Positions 7,856 through 17,059 of a stretch of 64,000 bases of DNA are shown here, in pieces; position 1 is the first letter of the stretch; every line of letters begins with the position of its first letter. This DNA is from Chromatiales bacterium (GTDB lineage Bacteria > Pseudomonadota > Gammaproteobacteria > JAGRGH01). The stretch covers positions 1 to 64,000 of the forward strand of contig JAGRGH010000031.1 in NCBI GenBank assembly GCA_020445605.1, written 5' to 3'. A program made the position numbers and the translations under genes. The notes under the pieces were generated by a model. That model was not told where the DNA came from and ran no database searches. It saw only the letters and a list, made by a program, of their open reading frames with translations.

Positions 7856-8952
7856 CGACCCACTCCGATTCGCGTCGCAGCTTTCTGCATTTCTCGCTCG
7901 GCGCACTCACCGGCGCCGGCGGCGTCGGCGCGCTGTGGTGGATGCAGCCCGCGCGTGGTCCGTCGTATCAAGCGCCCACTGGTCTCGGCCCGGCCGCCGA
8001 CGCGGTGCTCGCCACACTCGAAGGCACCGAAGCGGTCGCGCAATGGGCCATCCAGGAGCACGCGGCCCTGCGTGTACCCGTCAGCGTTCTGGTCGAACAG
8101 CTGCGCACACGACTCGGCCTTACGGCCACCGAACAGCCGGATGCGCAGACCTTCACGAATGCCCTGCGCGCTTCGATCCGTGGGGATTTTGATCGGGGCG
8201 AACTGCTCGTCGTGCACCGCTGGCAGCTCAGTCACACCGAGGTGCTGACCGCCGTACTGCATCTGCACCTGATGGGCGGCGCGGCCCCGCCGGCATCAGC
8301 GCACCCGGAAACCGAAGCGGTCAAGGGACAGATTGCGGCCATCACGGAATGGGGACCGAAGTCGACCAGCGTCGGGAAGCCCGCCAACGAGCAGGCCGGC
8401 GGCTATTCGGCCTTCTGGTTTCATGGCGAGAACATCCCGCGCTGGGCGCAGATCGCGCTGGCGGGCGAGCGGCTCGAAACCGTGCACCGCAGCGGACTGG
8501 TCATTGCCCAGCTCAAGGGCGAGGTGCAGAAAAAAATCCTGTCGAAGCCCGGCAAACATCCATTCACGCTGCATGACGACAAGAACGGCGCCTGGCAGAC
8601 AATCGGAATGTTCATGGTCAAGCCCGCACCAGGATCGCCCGCCGCGAACGCGGCGCCGGGACTCTGCGAGGTCACGAACTGGGGGCCTCGCACCAGCGTT
8701 GCCGGAACGGTTGCCAATCCGCAGCACGATGGCTCCATGGGCCTGTGGATCGATGTGGCCTGCGCACCCAAACGAGTCCAGGTGCAATTCGGAAACCACG
8801 TCAGTACGGGCAACTTCCGCGGCCATGTCGTCACGACGCTGATTCCGGCCGATCAGCTCAAGCAGGCCGGGCGATATCCGCTGACACTGATCAACGCCGA
8901 TACCGGGGAACGGCTCGAGGTCGGCGAGTTCGTCGTGAGCGAGCATCCGTGA
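7852..8952 (+). CDS. Tat-signal partner protein with a duplicated Ig-like domain
   Basis: 366 residues. The N terminus has a twin-arginine signal (SRRSFLHF at residues 8-15, then a weakly hydrophobic glycine/alanine stretch). After a helical segment of about 100 residues come two copies of the same domain: one opening ITEWGPKSTSVGKPANEQ and one opening VTNWGPRTSVAGTVANPQ, each ending in a strand such as IGMFMV or VGEFVV. The fold looks IPT/Ig-like, but no named family was recognised. Position and Tat signal suggest the small, export-directing subunit of the GMC oxidoreductase, with which it shares an ATGA overlap. No CxxCH haem motif is present, so electron transfer would need another partner. 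Confidence 0.75.
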   Translation: MTTHSDSRRSFLHFSLGALTGAGGVGALWWMQPARGPSYQAPTGLGPAADAVLATLEGTEAVAQWAIQEHAALRVPVSVLVEQLRTRLGLTATEQPDAQTFTNALRASIRGDFDRGELLVVHRWQLSHTEVLTAVLHLHLMGGAAPPASAHPETEAVKGQIAAITEWGPKSTSVGKPANEQAGGYSAFWFHGENIPRWAQIALAGERLETVHRSGLVIAQLKGEVQKKILSKPGKHPFTLHDDKNGAWQTIGMFMVKPAPGSPAANAAPGLCEVTNWGPRTSVAGTVANPQHDGSMGLWIDVACAPKRVQVQFGNHVSTGNFRGHVVTTLIPADQLKQAGRYPLTLINADTGERLEVGEFVVSEHP

Positions 8953-9023
8953 CAGGGACGCCCGCGCCGCGCGCGCGGTTCGCACGCCGGCCCATCGCGT
9001 TCGACACCCGAGGGCGCGCGCAA

Positions 9024-11252
9024 ATGATCGGCATCCCGAATTTCGGCGCAAGTGCGATTGCAGCGCTGTGCTGGCTGGGCGGCGTCGGAGTCGCCCGGGC
9101 GGCCGACCCCGGCATCGTGTTTACCGACATCACGCAGGCATCGGGAATCCACTACACCGGGCCCACCTGGGGGGCCGCCTGGCGCGATTACGACGGCGAC
9201 GGCCTGCTCGATGTCATCATCAGCCGCCATCATTCGGAACCCAAAAGGCCGAGGCGCACACCACTCTCCCTGTACCGGAATCTCGGCGACGGTCGCTTCG
9301 AGGACGCTTCGAACCGACTTCCGAACGCACTGTTTCGTGATCTGCATGGCGCCGCCTGGGGTGACTTCAATGCCGACGGCAAACCCGACCTGCTCGTCGC
9401 GGCCGGGGGAAACCGCGGGGCTATCAAGTCCGCCGACCACATCCAGCACGCCGTCAAGAACCTGCTGCTCGTGCAGCACTCTAACGGCTTCGACAACCGC
9501 GCCGCGACACTCGGTATCGAAGCACCACGCCAGCGCGGCCGGCGTCCTGCCTGGATCGATGTCGACCTGGACGGAAGGCTCGATATCGTCTTCACGCAGT
9601 ACCAGCCGGATGACGCCGACGACATTGTCTATCGTCGCAACGGCGATGGTTTTTCGGCCTGCCCCAACGCATTACCCGAGATCACGTCGAGCCGCGGCCA
9701 GCGTGCGGCGCTGGAATTTCGCGGATTTGCCGACGATGCCCGTTATCTGGCATTCGCCGGGGATGCGGCGCCCGGTCGCCTGTACCGCGTGGGACCGCGC
9801 GGCCAGTGCCGGTTTGAGCTGATCGAGAAGCACAAGCACGTCCACGGCGCCGGCGATCTGGTCATCGCCGACCTCGACGGCGATCTCGCGTTCGATTACT
9901 TCACGCCAACCAGCGCAAGTTCAAGTTTCGTGGCGTCACCCGGTGCCCGCTGGCTGACGGTAGCGGTCATGCGGCCGACCACCGCAGCCAACATCTCCTT
10001 CGACACCGCCGGCCAGCCGGTAGCGTTTTCCATCACGCCCGCCGAGGGCGAGGACGGCTGGACGCATCCGGAGGATTCGCGCGTGTACCTCGGACGCGAT
10101 GGGCGGCATCCGGAGGGCCCGAGCTTCGACCTGGACCCACAGGCAGCCTGGATACGCGGCGCCCCAGTTACGGCGGCAGACGGCGACGCCCTGCGTATCA
10201 GCGTGGATCCGTCGACCGGGCGCTGGCAGCTGCAAGTCCGGCGAATCGAGCGCCAGTCGCTCTCGATCGATATGAAAGCGCCCGCTGCACTGACCGACGT
10301 CACACACGATCTCGACCCGGGCGAGGCTACCTGGGAACGGATCGACGCCTTTTACGTACAGGGCCACGAGGGCTGGCAGACGCCGGCGGACGATCTAGGT
10401 CTGGCGACCACACCGACCAGTTGCGCGGTGGCCGTCGCGGCGGATTTCGACAATGACATGGACCTCGATCTGTTTCTTGGTTGCCGTGACGGGCGCGGAT
10501 CGCGCGAGAACCGTCTGCTGGAAAACCGCAACGGACGCTTCGTCGCGATCACACCGCCCGGCCCCGTGCCACCGACCGGGCTGCTGGATTCGGTGACCAG
10601 CGCGGATTTCGACGGCGACGGGTTCGTTGATCTGATGCTGACCTATGGCGGCTGGCCGCAACGAGAGGCGGACCACGGGCCGGTCCAACTGCTGCGCAAC
10701 CAGGGCAACGCCAATCACTGGATCGAACTGGATCTCGTCGGCACCAGGAGCGCACGCGACCCATACGGCGCGCGGGTGTTCATGACCGCGGCCGGTCGCA
10801 CACAGGTGCGCATGTACACCGACGGTGGTCACGGCGCCGGCGCAAACGCGGCCCGCCTGCACTTCGGACTGGGCCCGAACACGGCGATCGAGGAAGTCCT
10901 CGTCCAGTGGCCCGATGGCACGCTGGAGTACTTCGATGGTCTGGGCATTGACGCGCTTGCCACGCTGACCGAAGGCACCGGTCGAGCCGCCACGCGCCCG
11001 GCGTTGATGACCGCAAGCTCGACGATCGCCGCGGACCGGGACTCGCGTTGGCTGTGTCTCGCGCCGCGGACGGACCCCGCCATCCGGATCGACTGGACCT
11101 TCGACGACATCGATCTGGAAGCCCACGCGGTCGCCACGCAACATCGCTTTGTGCGCACCGGCCCGACCGGCGTAAAGTGCACCGCCGTCGGCGCGGACGG
11201 CAGCCGCAGCGAGTCCACACGCAGCGTGCGCGTGGACCGCGGCAAACCCTGA
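9024..11252 (+). CDS. Secreted FG-GAP/VCBS repeat protein with ASPIC/UnbV domain
   Basis: 742 residues from the ATG at 9024, which begins a good Sec signal peptide (hydrophobic core then VARA, before ADPG). Calcium-binding FG-GAP/VCBS repeats are seen as DYDGDGLLDVIIS, DFNADGKPDLLVA, DVDLDGRLDIVFT, DLDGDLAFDYF, DFDNDMDLDLFLG and DFDGDGFVDLMLT, which fits a beta-propeller. The ASPIC/UnbV region follows (NHWIELDLVG, DPYGARVFM, LHFGLGPNTAIEEVLVQWPDG). A GTG at 8949 overlaps the stop of the Tat gene (GTGA) in the same frame and would add 25 residues before the signal; it may be the real start for coupling. Likely a periplasmic or surface member of the GMC-Tat unit. Confidence 0.85.
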   Translation: MIGIPNFGASAIAALCWLGGVGVARAADPGIVFTDITQASGIHYTGPTWGAAWRDYDGDGLLDVIISRHHSEPKRPRRTPLSLYRNLGDGRFEDASNRLPNALFRDLHGAAWGDFNADGKPDLLVAAGGNRGAIKSADHIQHAVKNLLLVQHSNGFDNRAATLGIEAPRQRGRRPAWIDVDLDGRLDIVFTQYQPDDADDIVYRRNGDGFSACPNALPEITSSRGQRAALEFRGFADDARYLAFAGDAAPGRLYRVGPRGQCRFELIEKHKHVHGAGDLVIADLDGDLAFDYFTPTSASSSFVASPGARWLTVAVMRPTTAANISFDTAGQPVAFSITPAEGEDGWTHPEDSRVYLGRDGRHPEGPSFDLDPQAAWIRGAPVTAADGDALRISVDPSTGRWQLQVRRIERQSLSIDMKAPAALTDVTHDLDPGEATWERIDAFYVQGHEGWQTPADDLGLATTPTSCAVAVAADFDNDMDLDLFLGCRDGRGSRENRLLENRNGRFVAITPPGPVPPTGLLDSVTSADFDGDGFVDLMLTYGGWPQREADHGPVQLLRNQGNANHWIELDLVGTRSARDPYGARVFMTAAGRTQVRMYTDGGHGAGANAARLHFGLGPNTAIEEVLVQWPDGTLEYFDGLGIDALATLTEGTGRAATRPALMTASSTIAADRDSRWLCLAPRTDPAIRIDWTFDDIDLEAHAVATQHRFVRTGPTGVKCTAVGADGSRSESTRSVRVDRGKP

Positions 11253-11299
11253 CCACCAACCCGTTCGCCAACCGGCATTACCTCGACACCGGCGCCCGC

Positions 11300-12835
11300 A
11301 TGAGCGAAACCCCAGAGCCCGCGACAGACCTGATCGATCCCGATCTGCTGGCTGCGCTCGATCTCGGCTCAAACAGCTTCCACCTGATCGTCGCGCGCGA
11401 GGAACATGGCGAACTGCGCGTGGTGGATCGCGAAAAGGAAATGGTCCGGCTTGCGGCCGGGCTCGACGCCGAGGGCGTGATCGACGAGGCGACCCAGTCC
11501 CGCGCGATCGAGTGCCTGCAACGCTTCGGCCAGCGGCTGCGGCATGTCGCACCGAATCGAATGCGCGCGGTCGGCACCAACACCCTGCGCGCGGCCGACA
11601 ACGCCGAGGACTTCCTTGCGCGCGCCGAGGCCGCGCTGGGTCACAACATCTCGATCATTGCCGGCATCGAAGAGGCGCGCCTGGTGTTTCTCGGCGCCGC
11701 GCACAGCCTTGCCGCACTGGGCCATCAGCGGCTGGTCGTGGATATCGGCGGCGGCTCCACCGAGCTGATCATCGGCCAGCGCTACGAACCGATCGCCATG
11801 GACAGCCTGTACATGGGCTGCGTGAGCCTGAGCCGGCGTTTCTTCGAAGATGGCGTGATCGATGCCAAGCGCATGCGCCGCGCCGAGACTGCGGCGCTGC
11901 AGGAACTCGAACCGCTGATGCAGCGCTATCACCAGATGGGCTGGTCGGAGGCCGTCGGCACCTCGGGCACGATCCGCGCGGTGCGCAATGTCGTTCAGGC
12001 CCGCGGCTGGTGCGAGGAAGGCATCACGGCGCGCAGCCTCGACAAGCTCGTGGACGCGCTCATCGCGGCCGGCGACACCCGCGGCATCGAGGGCCTGAGC
12101 GCACAGCGCGCACCGGTATTCGCCGGCGGAGTGGCGATCCTGCATGCGGTGTTCCAGGCGCTGGACATCGAACACATGCGCTATGCCGACGGCGCCCTGC
12201 GCGAAGGCGTGCTCTACGACCTGCTTGGACGCCTGCACAACGAAGACGCGCGCGAACGCAGCGTCGAATCCATCGCGGGTCGGTTCGGCGTGGACGCCGC
12301 ACAGGCCGAGCGCGTCACCACCACCGCGCTCGCCCTGCTGCGCCAGGTCGCGGGCGCCTGGGACCTGCTCGAGCCGCGCGCCGAGCGCATGCTGCGCTGG
12401 GCCGCGCGCCTGCATGAAATCGGCACGACCGTCGCCTATCACCACTATCATCGGCACGGTGCCTACATCATCGAAAACGCCGACATGGCCGGCTTTTCCA
12501 ACCAGCAGCAGCGTGTGCTGGCGGCCATCGTGCGGGCGCACCGGCGCAAGTTTCCGGGCGCGGAATTCAAGGCACTCCCGAAACGCTGGCGTACGATCGC
12601 GCTGCGGCTTGCCGTTGTGCTGCGACTGGCGGTCGCCCTGAACCGTTCGCGCAGCCCGCAGATGCTGCCGCCGGCCGGACTGCGCGTGATTCCCAAGGGA
12701 CTTGCGATCGCACCGGACGCGGAATGGCTCACGGCGCACCCGCTGACGCGGGCCGATCTCGAGACCGAGCGCGAAGGGCTCGCGCGGGCCGGCATCACAC
12801 TGGAAATCGACCGCGGCCCAGACCCGCCAACGTGA
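11300..12835 (+). CDS. ppx: Exopolyphosphatase (Ppx/GppA family)
   Basis: 511 residues, the normal length for Ppx. The ASKHA phosphate-1 motif is AALDLGSNSFHLIVA near residue 18-32 and phosphate-2 is VVDIGGGSTELIIG. The conserved VGTNTLRAA and GTSGTIRAV segments and the C-terminal HD-like helical domain (LHEIGTTVAYHHYHRHGAYII) are present. It removes terminal phosphates from polyphosphate and may also act on pppGpp. It is directly upstream of an EAL-domain gene with a GTGA overlap and converges with ppk just beyond, so polyphosphate synthesis and breakdown genes sit together. Start chosen at MSETPEP because upstream text has no family match. Confidence 0.93.
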   Translation: MSETPEPATDLIDPDLLAALDLGSNSFHLIVAREEHGELRVVDREKEMVRLAAGLDAEGVIDEATQSRAIECLQRFGQRLRHVAPNRMRAVGTNTLRAADNAEDFLARAEAALGHNISIIAGIEEARLVFLGAAHSLAALGHQRLVVDIGGGSTELIIGQRYEPIAMDSLYMGCVSLSRRFFEDGVIDAKRMRRAETAALQELEPLMQRYHQMGWSEAVGTSGTIRAVRNVVQARGWCEEGITARSLDKLVDALIAAGDTRGIEGLSAQRAPVFAGGVAILHAVFQALDIEHMRYADGALREGVLYDLLGRLHNEDARERSVESIAGRFGVDAAQAERVTTTALALLRQVAGAWDLLEPRAERMLRWAARLHEIGTTVAYHHYHRHGAYIIENADMAGFSNQQQRVLAAIVRAHRRKFPGAEFKALPKRWRTIALRLAVVLRLAVALNRSRSPQMLPPAGLRVIPKGLAIAPDAEWLTAHPLTRADLETEREGLARAGITLEIDRGPDPPT

Positions 12836-13986
12836 CCCCGATCCGCACGACTCGGCGCATGTTCGCCGCCGGCGAGCCGGTGTTCGCCGCCGGCGATCCG
12901 GCCGATTTCGCGTATCTCGTCGAACACGGTCGCATCGGCATCTTCGCGGCCGACGCTCCGCATGAAATGCTCGGCGAGATCGGCCCGGGCGGCCTGTTCG
13001 GTGAACTCGCAATCCTGGACTCGACCCTGCGCATTGCCGGCGCGCGCGCCCTGGTCGATTCTGAGCTCAGCATCATCTCGCGCGAGCTTTTCACCGAACG
13101 CCTTGAAGCGACCGATCCGATCGTGCGCATGCTCTTCGACACGGTGCTGAACCGGGTTCGGCAGCGCGACTCGCTGAACCAGAAGGCCGAAGTTCCGCCC
13201 AGCAAGGCCGGCGTCAGCAAGATGCGTCTGGAACTCGATCTTCGCGGCGCCCTCGAGAGCGGGGCGATCGAGTGCGTGTTTCAGCCGATCCAGTCGCTGG
13301 CGAGCGGCCGCATCGCCGGTCTCGAGTCACTGGCCCGCTGGAGCGATCCGCAACGCGGCCCGATTCCGCCGGCCAAATTCATCGAACTCGCCGAGGAAAC
13401 CAGCCTGATCGTGCCGATCGGGCTGTACATGTTCGAGTCTTCCTGTCGCGAACTTCGCGCGCTCGACGCAGCCTGCGGGCAACACCTGTTCGTGAGCATC
13501 AATGTTTCGGCGCGGCAGCTTGCGGAACCGGATTTTCTGGAACGAGCGGCGGAGATCGCCAAGGCACACGAGGTGGAACCCACGCGCATCAAGCTCGAGA
13601 TCACCGAAAGCCTCGCCGTCGACCCGCTGCTCGCGCGCGGCTGCGTGGCGCGCTGTCGCGCGGCGGGCTTTGCCGTCGCGCTCGACGACTTCGGCACGGG
13701 CCACTCCGGCCTGCAGCGATTACTCGATGTGGAATTCGACGTGCTCAAACTCGATCGCGCATTCACCGAAAACGTCGCGACCGATGAACGTTCACGTTCG
13801 ATGATTTCGGGGATTGCCAAAATCGCGCACGCGCTGAACCTGCAGATGATTGCCGAGGGCATCGAGAACGAGGCGCAGCGTGAAACCCTGCGCGCGCTGG
13901 ATGTGGAATTTGCCCAGGGCTTCCTGATCGGACAACCGCAGGACACACAGTCGCTGATCGAACAGATCCGCGCCGATCAGGCCTGA
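12832..13986 (+). CDS. Cyclic-nucleotide-binding-type domain plus EAL phosphodiesterase
   Basis: 384 residues from a GTG that overlaps the ppx stop. Residues 10-110 form a CAP-like effector domain (GEPVFAAGDPADFAYLVEHGRIGIF, split over 14-38; FGELAILD; ALVDSELSIISRELF). The EAL domain runs from about 135 to the end. The signature reads ESL (residues 165-167) in place of EAL, but all metal and catalytic positions appear kept: N in SINVS, E in KLEITES, DDFG, K in VLKLD, E in IAEGIE and Q in QGFLIG. So it is probably an active c-di-GMP phosphodiesterase gated by a ligand or protein signal. Translational coupling to ppx hints at a link between polyphosphate and c-di-GMP. Confidence 0.88.
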   Translation: MTPIRTTRRMFAAGEPVFAAGDPADFAYLVEHGRIGIFAADAPHEMLGEIGPGGLFGELAILDSTLRIAGARALVDSELSIISRELFTERLEATDPIVRMLFDTVLNRVRQRDSLNQKAEVPPSKAGVSKMRLELDLRGALESGAIECVFQPIQSLASGRIAGLESLARWSDPQRGPIPPAKFIELAEETSLIVPIGLYMFESSCRELRALDAACGQHLFVSINVSARQLAEPDFLERAAEIAKAHEVEPTRIKLEITESLAVDPLLARGCVARCRAAGFAVALDDFGTGHSGLQRLLDVEFDVLKLDRAFTENVATDERSRSMISGIAKIAHALNLQMIAEGIENEAQRETLRALDVEFAQGFLIGQPQDTQSLIEQIRADQA

Positions 13987-14004
13987 AGTTTCCTGTCAGT
14001 GCCG

Positions 14005-16077
14005 CTAGCTAGCAATACGCGCGAGCAGCGTCGCCTGGGCTGAAACCGGTTGTGCATCCGCAGCCGGCTGCACGCGACGGTACGCCCCGTCGGCGTCCAG
14101 TTCCCAGGCCTGGGTGTTGTCCGCCAGGTACAGCTGGAGTTCCTCGCAGACCCGCGCGCGCTGCGCCTCGTCGTCGACCGGGAACACCACCTCGACACGC
14201 TGGAACAGGTTGCGCTCACGCAGGTCCGCGCTGCCCAGATATACGAGTTCCTCGCCGCCGTTGCCGAAGCAGTACACGCGCGTGTGCTCGAGGAAGCGCC
14301 CCACGACCGAGCGCACGCGGATGTTGTCCGACACACCGGGAATTCCCGGTCGCAGCGAACACATCGACCGCACGATAAGATCAATCTTCACACCGGCCTG
14401 CGAGGCCCGATACAGCGCCTGGATCGCCTGCGGCTCGATCAGCGCATTGATCTTGAAGATGATGTGCGCGGGTTTGCCGGCCTGCGCGAGTTCCGCCTCC
14501 GCGGCGATGCGCTCGAGCAGCCACGGAAACAGCGTGAACGGGGATTCGAGCAGCCGATCGAGCTGCGACACCTTGCCCAGACTCGTCATCTGGTGGAACA
14601 CGCGGTTGACGTCACCGCCGATGCGCTGGTCGGCGGTCAGCAATCCGTAATCGGTATACAGACGCGCCGTGCGCGGATGATAGTTGCCGGTGCCAAGATG
14701 CGTGTACCGGCGCAGCTCGCCGGCTTCACGCCGCACGATCAGCACCATCTTCGCGTGGCACTTGTAGCCGACGATGCCATAGACCACCAGCGCGCCGGCC
14801 TGCTGCAGGCGGTTGGCGAGCTGGATGTTCGCCTCCTCGTCGAACCGCGCACGCAGTTCGATCACGACCGTGACTTCCTTGCCCGCACGCGCGGCATCGA
14901 CCAGCGCATCGACGATCGCCGATTCCGGTCCGGTGCGATACAGCGTCTGCTTGATCGCCAGCACCTGCGGGTCGCGCGCGGCCTGGCGCACGAAATCGAT
15001 CACCGGCGCGAACGATTCGAACGGATGATGCAGCAGCACCGGCCCGCGCCGCAGCACCTGAAAGATGTCCGCGGCCGCAGCCAGTCCGGTCGGCAGCGAC
15101 GAACGGAACCCCGGGTACTTGAGTTCCGGCATGTCGACGAGGTCGGGAATCGCAATCAGGCGATTCAGATTCACCGGCCCGTTGACTTGGTATACATCCA
15201 TGGCCTTGAGATTGAACTCGCGGCGCAGGTAACCGATGAGCTCGTCCGGACAATTATCCGCGACCTCGAGCCGCACGGCATCGCCGTAACGGCGCGAGCG
15301 CAGTTCGCCCTCGAGCGCGTGCAACAGGTCCTCGGCCTCCTCCTCGTCGACGAACAGGTCGGAGTTGCGCGTGACGCGGAACTGGTAGCAGCCCGTCGGC
15401 TCCATGCCCGGAAACAGCTGATCGACAAACGCATGGATGATCGACGAAAGGAACACGAAGCTGTGCGGCTTGCTCTTGTCGCAGATCTCCGCGGGAATCT
15501 GTATCAATCGCGGCAGCGCGCGCGGCGCGTGCACGATCGCCTTGCCCGACCGCCGGCCAAACGCATCGACGCCTTCGAGCGAAACGATGAAGTTCAGGCT
15601 CTTGTTGATGATCTGCGGAAACGGATGCGAGGGGTCCAGCCCAAGCGGACTCAGCACCGGCAGCACCTGTTCGGTGAAATAGGTGCGCAGCCACAGTTCC
15701 TGATCCGGCGCCCATTCGCCACGGCGCAGGAACACGATGCCGCTGGCGGCGAGTTCCGGGATCAGCGAGTCGTTCAGCACCCGGTACTGTTCGGCGACGA
15801 TCTCGTGCGCCTTCTCGCACAGGATGCGCAGCAGTTCCTCGGGCGCGCGGTCGTCCGGACTGTAGATGTTCCCGGAGCCGACGCGCTGTTTCAGGCTCGC
15901 GACGCGGATCTCGAAGAACTCGTCGAGGTTGCTCGAGGTGATGCACAGGAACTTCAGCCGTTCGAGCAGCGGGGTTGCGGCATCGGTCGCGTACGCCATG
16001 ACCCTGCGGTTGAACTCCAGCAGGCTGTCGTAACGGTTGATGTACAGGTCGGGACTGGTGAGGTTGCGCGCTTCCAT
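14005..16077 (-). CDS. ppk: Polyphosphate kinase 1
   Basis: 690 residues, full length. Seen: LYINRYDSLLEFNRRV and CITSSNLDEFFEIRVASLKQ in the N-terminal domain, SHPFPQIINKSLNFIV, PYESF-type loop as HHPFESFAPVIDFV, then KQTLYRTG. The two PLD-like C-terminal domains have THLGTGNYHPRTARLYTDY (carrying the autophosphorylated His) and EHTRVYCFGNGG with SADLRERNL. It reversibly makes polyphosphate from ATP at the inner membrane. It is convergent with the EAL gene, leaving only 18 bases between stops and no clear terminator. A 46-base gap precedes it, so it may be cotranscribed with the BPSS1780-like gene. Confidence 0.95.
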   Translation of the reverse strand: MEARNLTSPDLYINRYDSLLEFNRRVMAYATDAATPLLERLKFLCITSSNLDEFFEIRVASLKQRVGSGNIYSPDDRAPEELLRILCEKAHEIVAEQYRVLNDSLIPELAASGIVFLRRGEWAPDQELWLRTYFTEQVLPVLSPLGLDPSHPFPQIINKSLNFIVSLEGVDAFGRRSGKAIVHAPRALPRLIQIPAEICDKSKPHSFVFLSSIIHAFVDQLFPGMEPTGCYQFRVTRNSDLFVDEEEAEDLLHALEGELRSRRYGDAVRLEVADNCPDELIGYLRREFNLKAMDVYQVNGPVNLNRLIAIPDLVDMPELKYPGFRSSLPTGLAAAADIFQVLRRGPVLLHHPFESFAPVIDFVRQAARDPQVLAIKQTLYRTGPESAIVDALVDAARAGKEVTVVIELRARFDEEANIQLANRLQQAGALVVYGIVGYKCHAKMVLIVRREAGELRRYTHLGTGNYHPRTARLYTDYGLLTADQRIGGDVNRVFHQMTSLGKVSQLDRLLESPFTLFPWLLERIAAEAELAQAGKPAHIIFKINALIEPQAIQALYRASQAGVKIDLIVRSMCSLRPGIPGVSDNIRVRSVVGRFLEHTRVYCFGNGGEELVYLGSADLRERNLFQRVEVVFPVDDEAQRARVCEELQLYLADNTQAWELDADGAYRRVQPAADAQPVSAQATLLARIAS

Positions 16078-16123
16078 AACCGTCTGAGGTTAAAGGTTCA
16101 ATGTGACATGCCGGTGAATGGTA

Positions 16124-16945
16124 TCAGGCCGCCATGCCGTCCGGATTGTCCTCGATCAGGATGTCGCGATAGGCGACATAGATCGAGGCCATCATCGCCG
16201 GATAGACCACCAGCAGACCGAGCCCGAGCGGAATCACCGCAATGATCAGGATCGGAATCCACACCAGCCCGTAGATCAGGTACGGCCAGATGTTGCGCAG
16301 ACATGCGCGAAACGACAGCTGCATCGCCTCGATCGGGCCGACATCGTTCAGGATCACCAGCGCCGGCGCGAACCAGATCGCCATGATCAGCGGGATGAAC
16401 AGCACGAACATCACCAGCAGCATGATCCAGAACGTACCGGAGAACATCTGCTGTAGCTGTTCGGGATCGGGCTGCTGGCCGGTCATGGACATCTGCAGGA
16501 AGTCCAGACCACCCGAGCTGAAAAACATCAGCGCACCGACGATCAGCACCAGGATCGCCCCGACCAGGTACAGGAACCCGAGTGCGAACAGGTTGCCCGT
16601 GTTGCGCTTGAAGCCGGAAAACAGGTGCTCGACCTCCAGCCGCCCGCCCCTGTGCTGCTCGTGCGCGCCGAACATGATGCCGGCGTTGAAGACGATGCCG
16701 AGCGGATAGCTGATCAGCGAAACGATCGGGATGAACGACAGGATCATCATAAAAATCAGCGTGATGACACAGATCAGCACCCAGTTCAGCGGGTTCGCGC
16801 CGAACATGCGAAAGCCGTTCGCGATCCAGTTCCAGCCCTGCGCGGCGCCATGCCTGCGCGGCGGTTCGGCCAGATGATCGGCGGCGACCTCGATGTGACG
16901 TTCGAGATCGGCCTTCGGCGGCTCATAGGGGTTGTGGTCGGACAT
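16124..16945 (-). CDS. BPSS1780-like integral membrane protein
   Basis: 273 residues. After a cytoplasmic N-terminal tail (MSDHNPYEPPKADLE) come about six membrane helices, arranged in pairs: WVLICVITLIFMMILSFIP, SYPLGIVFNAGIMFG, LGFLYLVGAILVLIVGALM, FWIMLLVMFVLFIPLIM, and two near the end (WPYLIYGLVWIPILIIAVI, GLLVVYPAMMASIYVAY). The tail motif NPYEPP and the FNAGIMFGAHEQ loop are typical of the BPSS1780 family of uncharacterised membrane proteins. No function is known. It lies between the response regulator gene (114 bases upstream) and ppk. Confidence 0.75.
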   Translation of the reverse strand: MSDHNPYEPPKADLERHIEVAADHLAEPPRRHGAAQGWNWIANGFRMFGANPLNWVLICVITLIFMMILSFIPIVSLISYPLGIVFNAGIMFGAHEQHRGGRLEVEHLFSGFKRNTGNLFALGFLYLVGAILVLIVGALMFFSSGGLDFLQMSMTGQQPDPEQLQQMFSGTFWIMLLVMFVLFIPLIMAIWFAPALVILNDVGPIEAMQLSFRACLRNIWPYLIYGLVWIPILIIAVIPLGLGLLVVYPAMMASIYVAYRDILIEDNPDGMAA

Positions 16946-17059
16946 CGGTCGGGACTCCCTGTTGTTGTTGCGCTCCGGCGGGATTATCGCGCCTTCCGGT
17001 GCGCGGTGCGCTGACCGCGGCCGGCGGTCTTCGCTTCCCGTGACCGGGCCGGCCTGCGC

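Noticed and set aside
6410-7906. 498-codon minus-strand frame opposite the GMC oxidoreductase
   Set aside because: Antisense shadow; the plus strand carries all GMC signatures.
11369-13012. 547-codon minus-strand frame opposite ppx
   Set aside because: Antisense shadow of ppx, no domain text.
14050-16245. 731-codon plus-strand frame opposite ppk
   Set aside because: Pure antisense shadow of a well-conserved gene; composition is Arg/His/Asp-rich shadow text with no motifs.
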